Part shown: positions 1-6,329 of the stretch, piece by piece
Layout: every line of letters starts with the position of its first letter
How positions within the stretch are numbered: the first letter of the stretch is position 1
NCBI GenBank assembly: GCA_021154065.1
Contig: JAJKJG010000245.1
Span: forward strand, 1-7,193
Direction of reading: 5' to 3'
DNA: 7,193 nt
From: Methylobacterium sp.
GTDB lineage: Bacteria; Pseudomonadota; Alphaproteobacteria; Rhizobiales; Beijerinckiaceae
Made by a program: the position numbers and the translations under genes
The notes under the pieces: model-generated
Database searches by the model: none
Seen by the model: the letters and a program-made list of their open reading frames with translations, nothing else
Told to the model about the DNA's origin: nothing

Positions 1-1169
1 CGCTCGCGCGGCACGAGCAGGATCCACAACAGCGGGCGCACGAGGGTCAGGCCGTAGAACAGCTTCGACATGTCGGCGATGAGCAGCATGGCGATGATCT
101 GATAGAAGAACTCCGGCGTCTGCAGCATCAGGTTCGGGCCGGGGTTGAGGCCGTGGATCAGCATCGCGGCCATGAGCACGGCGGCGGGCGCCGAGCCCGG
201 CACGGCAAGCGTCAGCACCGGGATGATGGCGCCCGGCACGCAGGCGCTCTCGCCGGTCTCGGCCGCCATCAGCCCCTCGATCGAGCCCTTGCCGTACTTC
301 TCCTTCTCCTTCGAGGCGCGCCTTGCCGCCGCGTAGGAGGACCACGCCGCGGTGTCCTCGCCGAGCCCCGGCAGGATGCCGATGAAGGTCCCGATCGCGC
401 CCGAGCGCAGGATCGTGCGCCAATATTTGAACACGTCCTCGAGCCGCGGGATGACCGAATCGATCTTGCTCGACACCGCCTCGACGACCGGCCCGCGCAT
501 CGACTGCAGCACCTCGGCGACGCCGAAGCAGCCGACGAGCGCCGGCAGGAGCCCGATGCCGCCGGCGATATCTGTCGAGCCGAAGGCGAAGCGCTGGTAG
601 TTGTAGTAGGGCTCCTGGCCGATCGTCGCGATGAAGAGGCCGAGGAAGCCGGCGATGTAGCCCTTCAGCGGATCGCCGCCGGCGAGCGTGCCGGCGATGA
701 CGATGCCGAACACCGAGATCCAGAAGAACTCGAAGCTCTGGAACTTGAGCGCCACCTCGCTGAGGATCGGCGTCAGCGCGGCGACGCAGAGGATGCCGAA
801 CAGCGTGCCGAGCCAGGAGCCCGAGGTCGAGATGCCCATCGCCCGGCCGGCGAGCCCCTGGCGGGCAAGCGGAAAGCCGTCGAGCGTCGAGCAGGCGGAG
901 GCCGGCGTGCCAGGGATGTTGAGCAGGATGGCGCTGCGGCTGCCGCCGTAGATCGCGCCGACATAGATGCAGACGAGGACGAGGATCGCCTGCTCGTGCG
1001 GCATCGTGAAGGTGAGCGTCGTCATCAGCGCGACGCCCATCGTGGCGGTCAGCCCCGGCAGCGCCCCGATGACGATGCCAAGCAGCGTCGCCCAGAAGAC
1101 GTTGAGGATGCCCCAGCCGCTCAGGAGATGCGCGAGGGCGCCGCCGAATTGCTCGAGGCTGTGCAGCAT
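1..1169 (-). CDS. tctA: TTT transporter large permease subunit, TctA family (3' part cut off by window edge)
   Basis: This is the large multi-spanning inner-membrane subunit of a tripartite tricarboxylate transporter, which takes up carboxylates handed over by a periplasmic binding protein. I translated it from the minus strand; 389 residues are visible of the roughly 500 usual for TctA, and the rest lies beyond base 1. The first family signature, GIVIGALPGLTATMG, lies at residues 31-45. YVGAIYGGSRSAILLNIPGT follows at 69-88, and the second Pro-Gly hairpin, GTFIGILPGLGEDTAAW, at 260-276. AIIPVLTLAVPGSAPAAVL (314-332) then leads into MLIHGLNPGP (336-345). Many hydrophobic spans run throughout. 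The start ATG (1169-1167) shares one base with the tctB stop (TGATG), so the two are translationally coupled. The symbol is family-level: the substrate need not be citrate. I see no frameshift or internal stop in the visible part. Confidence 0.95.
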   Translation of the reverse strand, partial: MLHSLEQFGGALAHLLSGWGILNVFWATLLGIVIGALPGLTATMGVALMTTLTFTMPHEQAILVLVCIYVGAIYGGSRSAILLNIPGTPASACSTLDGFPLARQGLAGRAMGISTSGSWLGTLFGILCVAALTPILSEVALKFQSFEFFWISVFGIVIAGTLAGGDPLKGYIAGFLGLFIATIGQEPYYNYQRFAFGSTDIAGGIGLLPALVGCFGVAEVLQSMRGPVVEAVSSKIDSVIPRLEDVFKYWRTILRSGAIGTFIGILPGLGEDTAAWSSYAAARRASKEKEKYGKGSIEGLMAAETGESACVPGAIIPVLTLAVPGSAPAAVLMAAMLIHGLNPGPNLMLQTPEFFYQIIAMLLIADMSKLFYGLTLVRPLLWILLVPRE

Positions 1170-1708
1170 CAGGGCAGACGAACGAGGAAGACGCGCTCGA
1201 ACACGAGCGTGACCGCAATGCCGGTGAGAACGCCCTCGACAAGCGCGATCGCCAGGCCCCTGGCGCGCGCCTTCGGCGCAAGCCCGGGCCGCCACTCGAA
1301 GGCGGCGACGAAGAGCGTCACGAAAATCGCCGCCGCGATCCAGAACGGCATCCGGCCGATCAGCCCGACGATGAACAGCACGGCGAGCCCGGCCGCGAGC
1401 GCGAAGCGCACATTGCTGTTGCCGCTGTCCGGTCGCGCGTGATCGGCCGAGCCCGGCGCGAGCGCGCCGGCGCGCAATGCCCGCGCGCCGAGCCAGAGGC
1501 TCAACAGCCCGATCACGACGCCGTAGAAGCTCGGCACGAGGCCGGGCGCGGTGTAGATTTGGCCGCCCTGGTCGGCATAGGTCGGCATGCGCCAGCCGAG
1601 GACCAGGATCGCGGCGCTGAGGACGAAAAAGCCCGCCGCGATCCACAGATCGGTCCGCGGCGGCAGCCGCTCCTCATGCGGCAGAAGCGGCAGGGGCTCG
1701 CCGGCCAT
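1169..1708 (-). CDS. tctB: TTT transporter small membrane subunit, TctB family
   Basis: This is the small, poorly conserved membrane subunit that partners TctA. The chosen start (ATG at 1708-1706) gives 179 residues, close to the usual 150-180. Hydrophobic spans lie at about residues 21-38, 55-77, 101-118, 121-139 and 151-172. The protein ends in LVFERVFLVRLP, resembling the Phe-rich, Leu-Pro tail common in TctB. The frame stays open upstream to an ATG at 1798, but those extra 30 codons are encoded by an intergenic palindromic repeat and lack the family's character, so 1708 is preferred. A weak ribosome site AGGCGG (1724-1719) sits 10 bases before the start, inside a small hairpin. The gene lies between tctC and tctA, as in other TTT operons. 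TctB is recognised mainly by context, length and topology, because its sequence is variable. Confidence 0.9.
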   Translation of the reverse strand: MAGEPLPLLPHEERLPPRTDLWIAAGFFVLSAAILVLGWRMPTYADQGGQIYTAPGLVPSFYGVVIGLLSLWLGARALRAGALAPGSADHARPDSGNSNVRFALAAGLAVLFIVGLIGRMPFWIAAAIFVTLFVAAFEWRPGLAPKARARGLAIALVEGVLTGIAVTLVFERVFLVRLP

Positions 1709-1712
1709 GATA

Positions 1713-1726
1713 GTAGGACCGCCTAC
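1713..1726 (-). promoter_or_regulatory. Small hairpin covering the tctB ribosome-binding site
   Basis: In the tctB sense direction the sequence GTAGG-CGGT-CCTAC forms a perfect 5-bp stem with a 4-base loop. The only plausible Shine-Dalgarno sequence for the start at 1708 (AGGCGG, 1724-1719) lies partly in the stem and partly in the loop, so folding could lower tctB translation relative to tctC. The inverted repeat is seen directly; the regulatory role is inferred. A 5-bp stem can occur by chance in DNA this G+C-rich. Confidence 0.35.
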
Positions 1727-1729
1727 AAT

Positions 1730-1850
1730 CTCCTCATGCTGAGGTGCGAGCCAAAGGCGAGCCTCGAAGCACGCATAATGCCGGAGCTGCATCGGCACGG
1801 TGCGTCCTTCGAGGCTCAGCCCTTCTGGCTTCGCACCTCAGGATGAGGAG
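1730..1850. repeat. Imperfect palindromic intergenic repeat between tctC and tctB
   Basis: A roughly 121-base element made of two nested inverted repeats. The outer arms (1730-1750 and 1830-1850, core CCTCATGCTGAGGTGCGA against TCGCACCTCAGGATGAGG) pair at 19 of 21 positions. The inner arms (1759-1774, GAGCCTCGAAGCACGC, and 1802-1817, GCGTCCTTCGAGGCTC) pair at 15 of 16. The element resembles REP/RIME-like palindromes that recur between genes in rhizobial and related genomes, with the typical CCTCATCCTGAGG ends. That family link is from memory and was not searched. It contains no transposase gene and no obvious flanking target-site duplication. In the tct transcript it would form a long stem-loop just after tctC. 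No T-run follows, so it is not a classical terminator; it may slow 3' decay and raise TctC relative to TctB and TctA. Confidence 0.85.
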
Positions 1851-1877
1851 CATGGAGTTAACTCAGCCAGGCGTCGC

Positions 1878-2891
1878 TCATTGCGGCCTCGCGATGCCGA
1901 TCGTGTCCGGCGATGCCTTCGCCTTGCCGGCGTCGAAATAGAGCCAGACCGTCTGGGTCACCATCTTCATCGCCTCCCTGGCGGCTTCTTCGCCGGAGAG
2001 CGGCGTGAACAGGGCGGCGCGGGCGGCGGCGTATTTCTTCAGCGGCTCGGAGTTGGCGATCTTCTTCTTCCAGATCATGTCCATGGTCTGGACGACCGGC
2101 TCGGGCGTGCCCTTCGGGGCCCAGATGCCGAAATAGTTCAGCGGCGCCGGCATGTTCGGCAGCCACTTCGTCACCGGCGGGATTTCGCCGTAGCCGTCGA
2201 GCACCACGGGCTTGTCGGCCTGCACGGCGAGCGGGATCAGGCGCTTGCCCTTGATGAACTCCGACATCTCGACGAGGAGCTGCGCCGCGGCCTGCGTCTC
2301 GCCCGAGACCGCCGACAGCACCGCCGGGTTGCCGCCGTCATAGGTGACGTGGCGGTACTCGACGCCGGGCGCGCTTTTCCGGATCGTCTCCATCATGTTA
2401 TGCCCGGCGGAGGACAGGCCGGCGGTCGCGACCGGCACGTCCTTGCCGTTTTTCTTCAAGGTCTCGAGGAACTGGCCGAAGTCCTTGAACGGGGCGCTTG
2501 GGTTTGCCGCGACGGTGTTGACGTTGGCGACGGCGAAGAACAGGTTCCAGTCCTTGAGCTGGCTGTCGAGGAGCCCGAGCACCTTGTAGCCGCCGATGTC
2601 GACCGCAGCGCCCGCGGCCCAGGTGTAGCCGTCCTTGGCGCCCTCGAGCACGCCCTTGGTGCCGACCGAGCCCGAAGCGCCAGGCTGGTTCACCACCACG
2701 ACCTTCTGCTTGAGCTCGGACTCGAGCTCCGTCGCGACGATGCGCGCCATCTGGTCGGTCGAGCCGCCGGCGGCCCAGGGCACGATCAGCGTGACCGGGC
2801 GGTCGGGCTTCCACGGGTAGTCCTGGGCGGCGGCGGAGCCCGCGAACAATCCGAGCGTCGCGGCGGCGACGGCATTGAAGAACCTGCGCAT
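1878..2891 (-). CDS. tctC: Periplasmic solute-binding protein of the TTT system (TctC/Bug family)
   Basis: This is the secreted substrate-binding protein that delivers ligand to TctA/TctB. It has 337 residues, normal for the Bug family (about 320-330 plus signal). Residues 1-22 form a Sec signal peptide: Arg-Arg near the start, a hydrophobic core, and cleavage predicted after A20-A21-A22 before Q23. The mature protein opens with the family hallmark RPVTLIVPWAAGGSTDQMAR (31-50), followed by the second hallmark from NQPGASGSVGTKG (68-80) to KDGYTW (86-91). These segments form the ligand pocket in characterised Bug proteins. A strong ribosome site GGAGG (2900-2896) lies four bases before the ATG, which settles the start. 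It is the first gene of the operon and is read from the 2892-3019 control region. Ligands in this family are mostly carboxylates or related small polar molecules. The ligand here is unknown but may be the substrate of the divergent enzymes. Confidence 0.95.
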   Translation of the reverse strand: MRRFFNAVAAATLGLFAGSAAAQDYPWKPDRPVTLIVPWAAGGSTDQMARIVATELESELKQKVVVVNQPGASGSVGTKGVLEGAKDGYTWAAGAAVDIGGYKVLGLLDSQLKDWNLFFAVANVNTVAANPSAPFKDFGQFLETLKKNGKDVPVATAGLSSAGHNMMETIRKSAPGVEYRHVTYDGGNPAVLSAVSGETQAAAQLLVEMSEFIKGKRLIPLAVQADKPVVLDGYGEIPPVTKWLPNMPAPLNYFGIWAPKGTPEPVVQTMDMIWKKKIANSEPLKKYAAARAALFTPLSGEEAAREAMKMVTQTVWLYFDAGKAKASPDTIGIARPQ

Positions 2892-2919
2892 GTTTCCTCC
2901 CTCCCGGCTTTGTTGACCG

Positions 2920-2947
2920 CCGGACTTTGGTGGCCAAGACTGTCCGG
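2920..2947. promoter_or_regulatory. Nested inverted repeat in the divergent control region (candidate operator or leader hairpin)
   Basis: The outer arms CCGGAC (2920-2925) and GTCCGG (2942-2947) are perfect inverted repeats enclosing a second pair, TTGG (2927-2930) and CCAA (2934-2937), around TGG. The repeat ends 29 bases before the tctC start codon. It could be a protein-binding site for control of tctC, or, if transcription starts further upstream, a hairpin in the tctC leader. The symmetry is seen directly; either role is inferred. Confidence 0.4.
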
Positions 2948-2965
2948 GCGCCGGAGGCTCGTCAA
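2937..2965 (-). promoter_or_regulatory. Possible sigma-70-type promoter for tctC
   Basis: On the minus strand TTGACG (2965-2960) is a good -35 hexamer. Seventeen bases later comes CAGTCT (2942-2937), a poor -10 hexamer. A transcript from here would start near 2930 and have a leader of about 40 bases. The -10 would overlap the 2920-2947 inverted repeat, and the 2969-2982 palindrome would lie just upstream of the -35. A weak plus-strand counterpart is TTGACC (2913-2918), 17 bases, AAGACT (2936-2941). Neither is strong, as is usual for alphaproteobacterial promoters judged by eye. Confidence 0.25.
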
Positions 2966-2968
2966 GAG

Positions 2969-2982
2969 TAACCGGGCGGTTA
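2969..2982. promoter_or_regulatory. Perfect palindrome TAACCG-GG-CGGTTA, candidate operator
   Basis: Two perfect 6-base half-sites (TAACCG, 2969-2974; CGGTTA, 2977-2982) are separated by two bases. They lie between the divergent transporter and enzyme operons, 37 bases before the plus-strand start at 3020. The ACCG-NN-CGGT core resembles operators described for some TetR-family repressors, but other dimeric regulators bind similar sites. It stands out because it is flanked by an A/T-richer stretch in otherwise G+C-rich DNA. One site here could control both operons. The palindrome is seen; the regulator and its family are inferred, and no regulator gene is in the window. Confidence 0.5.
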
Positions 2983-3019
2983 ATAGAGCGGCCCCGCCTG
3001 GGCCCCGAGCTTTGCGCCG

Positions 3020-3841
3020 ATGAGGCTTTCGCTGTGCAACGAGGTCGTTCGCGAGCTGCCCTTCGAACGGCAATGCGCGCTCGCCGCCGAGCTCGGCTAT
3101 GCCGGCCTCGAGCTCGCGCCCTTCACGCTCGGCGAGGACAGCTATCGGATGCCGGCCTCCGAGCGTGCCGCCGTGCGCGACGCCTGCGCGAAGGCGGGGA
3201 TCGCGATCAGCGGCCTGCACTGGCTTCTCGTCGCGCCAAAAGGGCTCTCCATCACGACCGCCGATCGGGCCGTGTGGGAGAGGACCGTCGAGGTGACGCG
3301 CCGGCTCGTCGGGCTTTGCGCCGATCTCGGCGGCGACTACCTCGTGCACGGCTCGCCGGCGCAGCGGCGCGTGGGCGGCGATGCCGATGCACCGGCGCGA
3401 GCGGAAGCCGCCTGGGCCGCGGTTGCGCCGGAAGCCGAGGCGGCGGGCGTGGCCTATTGCATCGAGCCGCTGGCGGCGCGCGAGACCGACTTCGTCAACA
3501 CCGTCGCCGACGCCGCCGCGATCGTCCGCCGCATCGGCAACCCGGCGCTGCGCACCATGATCGACACGTCGGCGGCGGCGATGGCCGAGCCCGAGCCGGT
3601 CGCGGCGGCGATCGAGCGCTGGATGCCCACGGGGCTTATCGCCCATATCCAGCTCAACGATTCGAACCGCCGCGGCCCCGGCGAGGGCCGCGACGCCTTC
3701 GCACCGGTGCTCGCGGCCCTGAAGCGCACCGGCTATGACGGCTGGATCGCCATGGAGCCTTTCGAATACATCCCCGACGGCCCGACCTGCGCGGCGCGGT
3801 CGATCGGCTATGTCAGCGGAATCCTGGAAGCCCTCGCATGA
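3020..3841 (+). CDS. Sugar phosphate isomerase/epimerase-like TIM-barrel protein (xylose isomerase-like / AP endonuclease 2 fold)
   Basis: A 273-residue single-domain TIM barrel, the normal length for the family, predicted to be cytoplasmic and to isomerise or epimerise a sugar or sugar-acid derivative using a divalent metal. The start MRLSLCNEVV leads straight into the first strand, with GYAGLELAPFTL (27-38) as the second, so the N-terminus looks complete. No clear Shine-Dalgarno sequence precedes it. Likely metal ligands are E149 (in CIEPL), D182 (in MIDTSAAA), H209 (in AHIQLND) and E246 (in AMEPFEY), the usual Glu-Asp-His-Glu set. H67 (GLHW) and H110 (LVHGS) may help bind substrate. It is the first gene of the plus-strand operon, and its stop overlaps the next start (ATGA). 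The family includes hydroxypyruvate isomerase, inosose dehydratase and ketose 3-epimerases; I cannot choose among them. Confidence 0.88.
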   Translation: MRLSLCNEVVRELPFERQCALAAELGYAGLELAPFTLGEDSYRMPASERAAVRDACAKAGIAISGLHWLLVAPKGLSITTADRAVWERTVEVTRRLVGLCADLGGDYLVHGSPAQRRVGGDADAPARAEAAWAAVAPEAEAAGVAYCIEPLAARETDFVNTVADAAAIVRRIGNPALRTMIDTSAAAMAEPEPVAAAIERWMPTGLIAHIQLNDSNRRGPGEGRDAFAPVLAALKRTGYDGWIAMEPFEYIPDGPTCAARSIGYVSGILEALA

Positions 3842-5304
3842 ATGACGCCCCCCGCCTGAAGCTCGTCGAGGTCGAACGCTATGAGCGCGACGTGCGCCTG
3901 CGGCTGCCGTTCCGGTTCGGCGTCACGACGGTGACGCATGCGACGCAAGCGGTGATCCGCGCCACCATCGCGCTGCCGGACGGGCACACGGAGCAGGGCG
4001 TCGCGGCCGAGACGCTCGCGGCGAAATGGTTCGACAAGAACCTCGCTCTGTCGGACGAACAGAACCTCGACCAGCTGCGGCAGTCGCTCGCGATCGCCAT
4101 CGAGCTCTACACGGCGCGCGGTTTCGACACGCCGTTCGGCCTGTACGCCGGCGTCTATCGCGAGCAGCAAGCGCGAGGCGCGGCGCTCGACCTCAATCCG
4201 CTCGTCGCCTCCTACGGACCCGCGCTCCTCGACCGCGCCATCGCCGATGCGCTCGGGCGCGCGACCGGCCACTCCTTCCCGGAGATGGTCTCGCAGAACC
4301 TCCTCGGCATCCGCGCGACCGACCTCACGCCCGACCTTGCCGGCTTCGACATCGGCGCCTTCCTCGGCGGCTTGCGCATGGCGCCGTTGATCGAGGTCCG
4401 CCACACCGTCGGCCTCGTCGATCCGATCACCGCCGGCGACCAGAAGCCCGGCGAGCGCGTCGACGATGGTCTTCCCGAGACGCTCGAGGAGGTCGTGCGC
4501 CACTACCGCGGGCGCTATTACAAGCTGAAGGTCGGCGGCAATGTCGCGGCCGACCTCGAGCGCCTGTCCGGCATCGCCGCGGTGCTCGACCGCGCGCTGC
4601 CGGAGTATCGCGCGACGCTCGACGGCAACGAGCAATACGAGAGCGTCGAGGGTATCGCCGAGCTGTGGCGGCGCATGCGCGAGACGCCGGCGCTGAGACG
4701 ACTGGTCGACGCCATCATCTTCATCGAGCAGCCGATCAAGCGGCAGGTGGCGCTCTCGCGCCCGGTCGCGACGCTCAGCGACGAGAAGCCGCTCGAGATC
4801 GACGAATCCGACGGCGAGCTGTCGTCCTTCCCGGCGGCGCTCGCGCTCGGCTACACCGGCGTCTCGAGCAAGAACTGCAAGGGCTTCTACAAGTCGATCC
4901 TCAACGCGGCGCGCGTCGCGAAGCTCAACGCCGAGGCAGGGAGGGCGCGCGCCTTCATGTCGGCCGAGGACCTCACCACCTGGGCGGGCGTCAGCGTGCA
5001 GCAGGATCTCTGCCTCGTCTCGCTCCTCGGGCTGACCCATGTCGAGCGCAACGGCCACCATTTCATCGACGGCATGTCGTTTGCGCCCGAGGCCGAGCAG
5101 GCGGCCTTCGTCGCCGCCCATCCCGATCTTTTTGCGAAAGGCACCGGCCCGGCGCGGCTGCGCATCGCGGCGGGGCGCCTCTCGATCGGCTCGCTCGATT
5201 GTCCGGGCTTTGCCGTCGCGGCGGGGCTCGACTTCGCCTCCATGCGCCCGATGCCGGCGGCGCCGCGCGAGCCGGTCGGACGCGCTCTGGCGGCGGGCGG
5301 ATGA
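3838..5304 (+). CDS. Enolase-superfamily enzyme, muconate-lactonizing/mandelate racemase-like (Lys-x-Lys / Lys type)
   Basis: A predicted cytoplasmic, Mg-dependent enzyme that abstracts the proton next to a carboxylate, as in racemisation, epimerisation, cycloisomerisation or dehydration. The N-terminal part (about 1-120) looks like the capping domain, with [20 protein letters not shown] at 22-41. The barrel carries K229-x-K231 (YYKLKVGG), metal ligands D262 (LDGNEQY), E297 (IEQPI) and D322 or E323 (IDESD), and K345 (GVSSKNCKG) near the sixth strand. Lysines on both faces are typical of the muconate-lactonizing/dipeptide-epimerase branch, whereas mandelate racemase uses a His-Asp pair. At 488 residues it is about 100 longer than the usual 350-400. 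The start ATG overlaps the previous stop by four bases and has GGAAG (3826-3830) seven bases upstream. The catalytic residues look intact, so it is probably active. The substrate is unknown; the neighbours suggest a sugar acid. Confidence 0.85.
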   Translation: MNDAPRLKLVEVERYERDVRLRLPFRFGVTTVTHATQAVIRATIALPDGHTEQGVAAETLAAKWFDKNLALSDEQNLDQLRQSLAIAIELYTARGFDTPFGLYAGVYREQQARGAALDLNPLVASYGPALLDRAIADALGRATGHSFPEMVSQNLLGIRATDLTPDLAGFDIGAFLGGLRMAPLIEVRHTVGLVDPITAGDQKPGERVDDGLPETLEEVVRHYRGRYYKLKVGGNVAADLERLSGIAAVLDRALPEYRATLDGNEQYESVEGIAELWRRMRETPALRRLVDAIIFIEQPIKRQVALSRPVATLSDEKPLEIDESDGELSSFPAALALGYTGVSSKNCKGFYKSILNAARVAKLNAEAGRARAFMSAEDLTTWAGVSVQQDLCLVSLLGLTHVERNGHHFIDGMSFAPEAEQAAFVAAHPDLFAKGTGPARLRIAAGRLSIGSLDCPGFAVAAGLDFASMRPMPAAPREPVGRALAAGG

Positions 5305-6329
5305 GCGCGCTTCCCGAGCGGTTCGAGAGCGTCGCCGCCCTCGAGGATTTCATGACCGAGCCGACGCCGGCGATCGTCGACGATCTGGCGCGCGCGGCGG
5401 GCGATATCCTGATCCTCGGCGTCGCCGGCAAGATGGGGCCGACGCTCGCCCGGCTGGCGAAGCGCGCAGCGCCGGAGCGCAGCGTCATCGGCGTCGCGCG
5501 CTTCTCGGACGCCGCGGCGCGGCGCGCGCTCGACCGGGCGGGCGTCGAGACCATCGCCTGCGACCTCCTCGACCGCGCCGCGGTCGCGGCGCTGCCGCGG
5601 GCGCCAAACGTCGTCTTCATGGCTGGCATGAAGTTCGGCGCCACCGGCAACGAGCCGCTGACCTGGGCGATGAACGTGCACGTGCCGGCGCTCGTGGCGG
5701 AGACCTTCGCCGCGTCGCGGATCGTCGCCTTCTCGACCGGCTGCGTGTACCCCTTCGTGCCGGTCGCCTCGGCCGGCGCCACCGAGGAAACGCCGGCGAT
5801 CCCGCCGCCGGGCGATTACGCCAATTCCTGCCTCGGGCGCGAGCGCATGTTCGCCTATTTCTCGGGCCTCCACGGCACGCCGGGGCGAATCATTCGGCTG
5901 AACTACGCGATCGACATGCGCTACGGCGTGCTCCACGATGTCGCCCGCAAGGTGCGCGACGGCGACGAGATCGACGTCACGATGGGCCACGTCAACGTGA
6001 TCTGGCAGGGCGACGCCAACGCCGTCGCGCTGCGCTGCCTCGCGCATGCGACGACGCCGACGAGCCCGCTCAACGTCACTGGTCCGGAGACGATCTCGGT
6101 GCGCTGGCTTGCCGGGGAGTTCGGCCGGCTGATGGACAAGACGCCGCGCCTCGTCGGCGCGGAGGCGGCGACTGGCTGGCTCAACGATGCCTCGCGCATG
6201 GTCGCTGAATTCGGCCCGCCGCGGGTGCCGCTCGCGCGCATGATCGAGTGGGCCGCCGATTGGGTCGCGCACGACCGCGAGAGCCTCGGTAAGCCGACGC
6301 ACTACGAGGTCCGGGATGGGCGCTATTGA
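5301..6329 (+). CDS. NAD(P)-dependent epimerase/dehydratase family protein (extended SDR) with altered YxxxK motif
   Basis: A 342-residue Rossmann-fold protein of the extended short-chain dehydrogenase group, normal in length and predicted to bind NAD(P) and act on a sugar or sugar acid in the cytoplasm. The nucleotide loop is [11 protein letters not shown] (36-46; G40, G43, G46). An acidic D88 (CDLLD) could mark the adenine side, the active-site Ser/Thr strand is AFSTGCVYP (143-151), and Y173 begins [12 protein letters not shown]. In ordinary SDRs the residue four after the catalytic Tyr is Lys; here it is C177, read clearly as TGC in the DNA. A C-terminal substrate domain follows, with [18 protein letters not shown] at 257-274. 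The start ATG at 5301 overlaps the previous stop by four bases. The frame is open further upstream to 4026, but that part only shadows the enolase-family gene. Redox, epimerase or dehydratase activity cannot be told apart. Confidence 0.85.
   Translation: MSALPERFESVAALEDFMTEPTPAIVDDLARAAGDILILGVAGKMGPTLARLAKRAAPERSVIGVARFSDAAARRALDRAGVETIACDLLDRAAVAALPRAPNVVFMAGMKFGATGNEPLTWAMNVHVPALVAETFAASRIVAFSTGCVYPFVPVASAGATEETPAIPPPGDYANSCLGRERMFAYFSGLHGTPGRIIRLNYAIDMRYGVLHDVARKVRDGDEIDVTMGHVNVIWQGDANAVALRCLAHATTPTSPLNVTGPETISVRWLAGEFGRLMDKTPRLVGAEAATGWLNDASRMVAEFGPPRVPLARMIEWAADWVAHDRESLGKPTHYEVRDGRY

Noticed and set aside
153..1442. Long plus-strand open frame (429 codons) opposite tctA and tctB
   Set aside because: Composition is dominated by Arg, Ala, Asp and Glu with no recognisable domain. 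It is the antisense shadow of the well-supported TctA and TctB genes in G+C-rich DNA.
1709..1798. Alternative tctB start at 1798 adding 30 residues
   Set aside because: The added segment is translated from the palindromic repeat and does not resemble a TctB N-terminus. The first membrane span is complete from 1708.
1730..1850. Insertion-sequence remnant or rho-independent terminator
   Set aside because: No transposase fragment and no clear target duplication were seen, and no T-run follows the stem on either strand. A REP/RIME-like intergenic repeat fits better.
2951..3019. Short G+C-rich inverted matches elsewhere in the control region (such as CCGG-GCG-CCGG at 2944-2954)
   Set aside because: Four-base G/C arms are expected by chance here and have no positional logic of their own.
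3808..5121. 437-codon minus-strand frame opposite the enolase-family gene
   Set aside because: Low-complexity Arg/Glu/Asp/Val-rich translation with no motif. The plus strand carries a full enolase-superfamily active site.
4026..5300. Upstream extension of the SDR reading frame to a possible 767-residue fusion protein
   Set aside because: The first 425 codons are an Arg-rich out-of-frame reading of the enolase-family gene. The SDR begins naturally at 5301 with an ATGA overlap.
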